Shown in pieces: positions 58,546 to 64,000 of a stretch of DNA of 64,000 nt (its first letter is position 1; each line of letters begins with the position of its first letter). The stretch covers positions 7,188,142 through 7,252,141 of the forward strand of contig NW_020954581.1 of NCBI RefSeq assembly GCF_900497805.2, written 5' to 3'. The stretch comes from Vombatus ursinus (Eukaryota > Chordata > Mammalia > Diprotodontia > Vombatidae). Made by a program: the position numbers and the translations under genes. Under the pieces are notes generated by a model that searched no databases, was not told where the DNA came from, and saw nothing but the letters and a program-made list of their open reading frames with translations.

Positions 58546-58914
58546 TTGTTTAATTGTTATTTTATAAAATTCTGGACAGTACGGTCTCAAGGTCTGTCAC
58601 TATCTTGGTTTCATGTTTCTAGATATGCTTTAAAAATATCAATTTCCTTCCTAAATTATGGAACCCAGAACTATACTCAGCACTACAGATGTGGTCAAAC
58701 TGAGACATGAATGGGACAACAGGATGATTACTCCCTTATTCTGGATGTTATATATCTCTTTAATGAAACAAAAGGATACGTTAACTTTTTTATTTTAATT
58801 TCCAAGTGGCACTGTTGACTCCTTAAAATTACATTCCAGAAAAAAAACAACAAAAAAAAACAACATTAACTTCAGAGAAATTTTCACCTATCTAGACCTT
58901 ACATTATTAAATAA

Positions 58915-59040
58915 CATTGTAATATAACATGATATGATATAATACAATATAATATAATACAATAAAATGTAATGTAATACAATACAATGTAATATAATAT
59001 AATATATTCAATAAAATTACAATGAAGTATAATAATAGAA
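58915..59040. repeat. AATAT/AATAC-type A+T microsatellite
   Basis: Degenerate tandem aatat, aatac and atgta units. The 71-codon Tyr/Ile/Leu-rich minus-strand frame here is an artefact. Confidence 0.85.
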
Positions 59041-59084
59041 TGCTTTAACTTCACTCTTATCTCTGTTATATCATCATAACATCC

Positions 59085-59262
59085 GTGGAAGTTAGATACT
59101 ATTATTATCTCCAATTTACAGAGGAAGAAACTGAGCCATTGAGGTTAAAATATTTGCCCAAGGTCACACACCTAATAAATGTCTGAGTAAGGATTAAAAT
59201 TTAAATCTTCCTGACATGATGTGTAGCATTCTATCCACTCTGCCACCCAGTTGCCTCCTGAA
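59085..59262 (-). mobile_element. MIR SINE
   Basis: The plus strand reads ctccaatttacagaggaaga, gcccaaggtcacacacctaa and a final attctatccactctgccacc. Antisense MIR. Confidence 0.75.
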
Positions 59263-59364
59263 CATCATTTTTTTTAGTCTAAGATACATTTTGAATTTTA
59301 TATAATGTGCTTTTCATTATGAAGAAGGAGAAGAATGAATTATCAAAAGAAAAGAAAAGGAAAG

Positions 59365-59700
59365 AAAAGGTCATGAAATTGGAGTCAGAGCATCTTGGTT
59401 TCTATTTCCTATGTTACTTGCTACCTTTATGTCCTAGGGCAAATTAATTCGAAACATTAACTGTTTTTTTTTGTTTAAAAACCTATTTCCTATTTAAAAA
59501 AAAAAAACTAAGCAAAACTGTGAAAGATCTAGGAAATACAACGCTACAAATGGATGGAAATGTTCAGTTTCTCCAGAATCTTGAAATCTTTGGAGACTCT
59601 TTTTTTTTTCACCTTCCTGACTCTCATTTGTAAAATAAGGACATTGTAATACATAACTCCTTAGGTCCCTTCCAGATCTAAACCTATAATCCTATGATTC
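59365..59700 (+). mobile_element. MIR3/THER-like SINE, interrupted
   Basis: Head part aaattggagtcagagcatct and atgtcctagggcaaattaat. A T/A-rich insertion lies at about 59460-59610. The end then follows with tctcatttgtaaaataagga and cttaggtcccttccagatct. Confidence 0.6.
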
Positions 59701-59704
59701 TATT

Positions 59705-59932
59705 AGGTAGCTGTTGGCACAATGGATAGTGTGCAAGCCTGGAGTCAACAAGACTTATCTTCCTAAGTGTGTGACCCTGGGAAAGTCCATCAACCATTTT
59801 TGCTTCAGTTTCCTCATCTGTAAAATGAGCTGGAGAAGGAAATGGCAAACCACTTTGCTAAGAAAACCCCAAATAGGGTCATGAAGAGTCAGGCATGACT
59901 GAACAAATGACTATATTAACATCAACCTGATA
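59705..59932 (+). mobile_element. Mar1-like SINE
   Basis: Contains gcacaatggatagtgtgcaa, gtgaccctgggaaagtccat, tcagtttcctcatctgtaaa, aatggcaaaccactttgcta and the RTE-type tail gaagagtcaggcatgactga. Confidence 0.9.
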
Positions 59933-60380
59933 GTAAAATTTTAGGAAATATTCTTTTGGATCTGGACTCTCTTATTCCATATTACTATAGCTATCTCTGC
60001 ATCATCTGCAAATTTGACAAGTACACCATACATGTTTTTATTTAAATCACTGGTAAAAATGTTCTACAACAAAGGGCCAAGCACAAGGCTCCAACACACC
60101 ACCCTGGTGATCTCCTTACAAGGAGATATGAAACAATTGATTTGTCCAATGATCATCCTTTTTTGACAGATAAATCACAAGCAAAGTAAGAGTTGAGTTT
60201 TTGAGCTTTATCTCTATAATTTTTTCCATTGCATCAACTCCAATCAGAAATATGTGATCATTCTCTTTCCCACAATATAGTTTTTAAAAAATAAAAAAAG
60301 GCTGGTTTGTTGCATTTATCTTTTCTTTTCAGCCTCATTTCTTGCTAAGTTTCTGCCCCACTGATACTTTTATAGTACAC

Positions 60381-60561
60381 TGTCTCACTTTTTTTTTGTT
60401 TTGTTTTGTTTTTTTGGCTAGGCAATGGGGTTAAGTGACTTGCCCAGGGTCACACAGCTAGTAAGTGTTATGTGTCTGAGGCCAGATTTGATCTCGGGTC
60501 CTCCTGAATCAAGAGCCAGTGCTCTATCCACTGCATCACCTAGCTGCCCCAATGTCTCACT
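60381..60561 (-). mobile_element. WSINE1-like SINE with target-site duplication
   Basis: Body 60390-60552, flanked by tgtctcact (60381-60389 and 60553-60561). Antisense with a T-rich tail, ggctaggcaatggggttaag, gtgacttgcccagggtcaca, and a head ending in catcacctagctgcccc. Same subfamily as the copy at 21.6 kb (agtgttatgtgtctgaggcc). The 83-codon plus-strand frame that starts in it is not a gene. Confidence 0.95.
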
Positions 60562-61455
60562 CTTGCATTCATATCAGATCACCTACATTGTTTCCACCTT
60601 TTATACATGTATGCATCTCACTTCAATATACATTTTATTTTACCATGATCTCCTGAATTGTACCTTCTTCATCTAAAGACCCCACCTTTTCACACTTTTA
60701 TCTTCATTTATAATTTATTAGGTGGAAAAAAAAACTTTCATTCAGACAGGCAAGTTATTTGACAATGCATGTGGTCACAAAACAAACTGGGTCCAATTTT
60801 CTTGGTAGACTAAGTACCTTGAAGCTTGGTTTCTAAGAGTTAATATACAATTAGGAAGGAATGAAAAATAGGAAACACAGGATTATAGGGATTGGGACAG
60901 GTGGTTTCTCATTGATGGAAGGGGGTAGGGAGACAGTGAAGTAAGAGGGAAAAGGGTGTTTTTGTGGCATTTTTTAAGTCAGAAGACAGTGGGAAGGGCG
61001 AGTACTCCAGTGAAAACTCCTAAAGCAGGTGACTTACATGGAGTTAAAACTCAACTTCACAAAATAGTAGATACAAACAAAATGGAGTCACCAATGTTAA
61101 ATTTTAGTGTAAAATTTCCCCCTTTCATCCTAGGGTTCTCAATACCCCTCCTCCCTCATCACTTACTTAAATGCTTTATTTATTAGGGATTTCGGGACAT
61201 AATGATAGTCTACCTTAAGGGGGACCAAAGGGTAGAAGCACAAAGATTATCAAGTAGATTCATACTCTTATATACTTCCTCAGTAGACAAACCTTGTTAA
61301 ATGTACTCGATAAATAAATTAAGTCAAGTTACAGATCAGACTAATTCAAGGTCTTACCATGGACTAATTTGAGAGAAGAGATTTATGTGTCACCAAAGTA
61401 ACCAAGAAAACTGAGCAAACATAAATTTCATGAAACAAAAAATTGCAGTATAGGG
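60562..61455. other. Unassigned sequence
   Basis: No recognisable element or gene. Confidence 0.4.
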
Positions 61456-61459
61456 CTAG

Positions 61460-61461
<2 letters not shown>

Positions 61462-61495
<34 letters not shown>

Positions 61496-61535
61496 GTTTT
61501 TGTTGTTGTTGTTGTTATTGTTATTATTGTGTTTT
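61462..61535. repeat. (ATT)n/(GTT)n microsatellite
   Basis: About 11 att units followed by gtt and gttatt units. Confidence 0.95.
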
Positions 61536-61764
61536 AATAACAGTTAACAATGAGCAAATATTAGGACCTTTCATTTATCCTTAATTTAAAAAGTAAGAAT
61601 AATCACATTCTGGAGTTTCACACATACAATGAATAAATGAGAGTTGACTCAAAAACCCCAGAAAAGTGCTGATTCTAGAAAGCCTCCAATCTGTATTGCC
61701 TGTTCACCTTTAAGGCAAGATTGAAATCTTTGAGTGTAAGATCTATTGTTGCTAAGGTGACTTA

Positions 61765-61955
61765 ATGATATAAGTCTGATAAATGGATATTTAATGAAAT
61801 AAAGGACTTTCAAGCATTCCTAATGAAAAGACCTGAGCCAAACAGAAACACAAGACTCAAGAGAAGCATAAAAAAGTAAATATGAAAAAGAAAACATAAG
61901 ACACTCAATAAGGTTAAATTGTTTATATCCTATATTGGGTGATAATGTAATTCCT
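61765..61955 (+). mobile_element. L1 ORF1-end/spacer fragment
   Basis: The order gatatttaatgaaataaagg, actttcaagcattcctaatg, aaaagacctgagccaaacag, ctcaagagaagcataaaaaa and aataaggttaaattgtttat is collinear with the post-ORF1 region of copy A (19060-19210). Confidence 0.75.
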
Positions 61956-61969
61956 ATATATAGCCACTG

Positions 61970-62180
61970 TGTAAGCAGTTTACAAATATTATATCAATAA
62001 ATCTTTACCACAAACCCAGAGAGGTAGGTGCTATTATAATCTCTATTTTATGGTTTAAAAAAGTGACACTAGGTCACTTGCCCAGGGTCACAGAGCAAGT
62101 AAGTATCTGAGGCCAGATCTGAACTCAGATCTTCCTGATTCCAGGTCCAGAACTCTATTTGTGATGCTAGCTAACTTCCT
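61970..62180 (-). mobile_element. MIR SINE
   Basis: The plus strand reads agcagtttacaaatattata, gagaggtaggtgctattata, cacttgcccagggtcacaga and tcttcctgattccaggtcca. Antisense MIR, nearly full length. Confidence 0.75.
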
Positions 62181-62269
62181 CACTATCATTGCTCTAATAT
62201 CATTTATTTTACTTTATGTCTATGGAATAGAATTGTACCTGAATTTATTGTATATAATGTAGCATCTAG

Positions 62270-62345
62270 ACAAGAAAAAAAAAGCATACACACATATATA
62301 TGCATACACACACAATCACAGACATTTATACACACATATTTAATT
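62270..62345. repeat. CA/TA-rich microsatellite
   Basis: Irregular acacac and atatat units after an A-run. Confidence 0.75.
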
Positions 62346-62489
62346 CTCTATAATATGTGAAGCTAACTACATCCTTAGACCAGCTTTTCCATAGGAGGCT
62401 CAACCAGTTGTAGAGGAAATAGATCATCAAAGGTAATAAATGGAATAAAGATGATTAAATATACCTTTCAATAAATAAATTAACAAGTA

Positions 62490-62618
62490 ATTTTAAATGC
62501 CTGTTGTGTTCTGGTACCATGTAGACACAAAGGATATGAGAACTAAAAATGCAGCAATCCATGCTTTCAAGGAACTTACATTTTAATGGGAGACAAAATA
62601 TTAAAAATAAACTCATCA
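62490..62618 (-). mobile_element. L2 LINE 3' end, antisense
   Basis: The plus strand reads tgcctgttgtgttctggtac, gcagcaatccatgctttcaa then ggaacttacattttaatggg, matching L2 in antisense. Confidence 0.6.
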
Positions 62619-63018
62619 TTTAAGCAGCATAAAATTATTTATTTAACTAATGACTAGCTTTATTCCTCCCTGGCACCTACCTGGTTTCAAACCTGTTATT
62701 CCAGGATAGCTCAGACTGATGGAGGTAACATTCATCTCTCCATATTTTTAATGAAAAGATAACCCTTCTTAAAATGATGTCATCATTGACTGCTTGAAAG
62801 GGGATCTATGTAATAAATTGCTACAGGGCTCTACAGGTAATCTGCTTCTGTCAGTTCAGTACTTTAGATACAGTTGTACTTCACAACAACACTTTCCTTT
62901 ACTAGACTAAACCATAACAGTGTGGTTTCATGAATCTAAGGAGAATTTGAGGCCAGCTCTGCAGATGTGTCAACACTATCCTTGGAAGCTGTTGTAATAA
63001 CTGGGCCCCTGAAACATC
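62619..63018. other. Unassigned sequence
   Basis: Nothing recognised. Confidence 0.35.
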
Positions 63019-63024
63019 GAACTC

Positions 63025-63155
63025 TGTCTTTGAAACCTTTTGACACTTACTCCAAGTTTAGTAAGGCCTCAGTTGCCTATTTTGTCAAGTGAGATGTTGG
63101 TTTTTACGGCCTTTAAAATCCTTTCCACCTCCAAATTTATGATCCTGTGACTTAC
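63025..63155 (+). mobile_element. MIR3/THER-like SINE fragment
   Basis: Contains aaggcctcagttgcctattt, tgtcaagtgagatgttggtt, and a tail taaaatcctttccacctcca followed by tttatgatcctgtgac. Confidence 0.55.
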
Positions 63156-63760
63156 GGGATTAATTGTTAAAAAGATCTCTCTTGAATGTGATAGTGATAA
63201 TCTTTCATCAAAGACACATTCCTCAAAAGTACTAAAAAGTAATGAAAAGGGATACCAGTTGTGGGCATACATTTTTTACAGTTAGCCAAACTGAAAAAAA
63301 TATCTCATCACATGACTAATATTATGGTTGAGTTGTGTACATTGGAGACTTCTAAAGGATTTAATATGTATTAAAGAGGAAAAAGTAAATAAAGAAAACA
63401 AGATTTATTTTAAAGATCTAAGCAGCCTTAGATGTTGTCCAGATCAATAACAGTCTCATCAGAGGTGAAAGTTCACATACAAAGATATTGAGCTACAAGT
63501 TCAGAATGTCAATACAGTCTGTAATATTTAAAGCATGTTCAGGGAGAGAAGTTTATCTTAAAAAAAAAAAAACACAATACAAAAAACTTAATGCATTAAA
63601 TCTTTCCAGAAAGTTTTTATACATGGAATGATTAATTTTTCTTTAAGGAAATTCCTGAGAACTCAACCTACAAAAATGAGAAACAGATCAATTAGGAAAC
63701 ATTTCAAGAATGCTAATTTCAAGCCCCATAATTATCACATGTTGTCATTGTATTGAACAG
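63156..63760. other. Unassigned A-rich sequence
   Basis: No element or gene recognised. Confidence 0.4.
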
Positions 63761-63764
63761 TAAA

Positions 63765-63848
63765 TCAAATACCATTTATTAGGCATTTACTATGTGTTAG
63801 ACATTTTGCTAAGCACTGGTGCTACCAAGAATGACACAAGACATTCCC
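63765..63848 (-). mobile_element. L2 LINE 3' terminus, antisense
   Basis: The plus strand reads aaataccatttattaggcat, ttactatgtgttagacattt and tgctaagcactggtgctacc. Confidence 0.65.
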
Positions 63849-63909
63849 TTTACTTGTTGTTGTTGTTGTTGACTCATTTCCTCTCTGGTTCTTCCATATT
63901 CCATTGGTG

Positions 63910-64000
63910 ATTTTTTTTTAGGTACTTGGGGCTAAGTGACTTGCCCAAGGTCACACAGCTAGTAAGTGTCAAGTGTTTGGTTTGAGGCTGGATTTGAATT
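63910..64000 (-). mobile_element. WSINE1-like SINE, cut by the window end
   Basis: Antisense start of the element: T-run, gtgacttgcccaaggtcaca, agtaagtgtcaagtgtttgg, then ctggatttgaatt. It carries the same insertion (tttggtt; sense aaccaaacact) as the copies at 45.9 and 48.2 kb. Confidence 0.85.

Larger units (their letters stand above)
58575..60270 (-). mobile_element. Old CR1/L3 LINE, antisense, in two pieces
   Basis: The left piece (58575-58905) reads on the plus strand tatggaacccagaactatac, cactacagatgtggtcaaac and gtggcactgttgactcctta. The right piece (59940-60270) reads ctgcatcatctgcaaatttg, tggtaaaaatgttctacaac, aaagggccaagcacaaggct and caccaccctggtgatctcct. Both belong to the antisense CR1/L3 RT region (minus-strand motifs of the type GSVLGPLLFNIF and FADDTKL). 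SINEs and simple repeats separate them. Confidence 0.6.

Overview
This window looks like an intergenic stretch of a marsupial nuclear genome with no protein-coding gene that I can support. It is AT-rich, and no long open frame lies outside low-complexity tracts. The interspersed repeats are typical of marsupials: L1 elements with a marsupial-type 3' UTR, tRNA-derived CORE-SINEs starting with gggcagctaggtggc (WSINE1-like), Mar1-like SINEs whose tail matches RTE/BovB LINEs, one RTE LINE tail, and many old L2, MIR and CR1/L3 remnants. The WSINE1-like copies lean towards an Australian marsupial, but the species is not resolved. Family names come from recognised consensus features, not from a database search.

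Layout. 1-16.3 kb: old L2, MIR, Mar1, RTE and CR1/L3 copies, two L1 3' ends (0.2-1.0 kb and 2.65-3.35 kb) and microsatellites. 16.6-23.4 kb: a dense L1 cluster. It holds an antisense L1 (C), a sense L1 (A), a younger L1 nested in A with an inverted 5' half and a clear target-site duplication, a WSINE1-like insertion, and an antisense L1 5' end (E) that continues where A begins. 23.4-34.2 kb: mostly unassigned AT-rich sequence with scattered L2, MIR and CR1/L3. 34.3-37.6 kb: one long antisense L2 that still shows its reverse-transcriptase region, broken by an L1 and a Mar1, each with target-site duplications. 37.6-50.4 kb: SINE/LINE fragments, a 550-bp polypyrimidine tract, L1 ORF1 fragments and an unclassified LINE tail. 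50.4-52.6 kb: an antisense L1 3' end carrying an LTR-derived insert arranged like a processed transcript (R-U5-U3-R) and ending in a large GAA tract. 53.2-57.1 kb: an antisense L1 with 5' UTR, ORF1, both ORF2 ends, 3' UTR and a target-site duplication, but lacking the middle of ORF2. 57.2-64 kb: L2, Mar1, MIR and CR1/L3 remnants and two WSINE1-like copies.

The most interesting signal is in the L1s. Several copies lack the middle of ORF2, and two copies on opposite strands share what looks like the same deletion junction, as expected of a non-autonomous L1 lineage comparable to HAL1. I found no new cellular system, CRISPR, operon or RNA gene.
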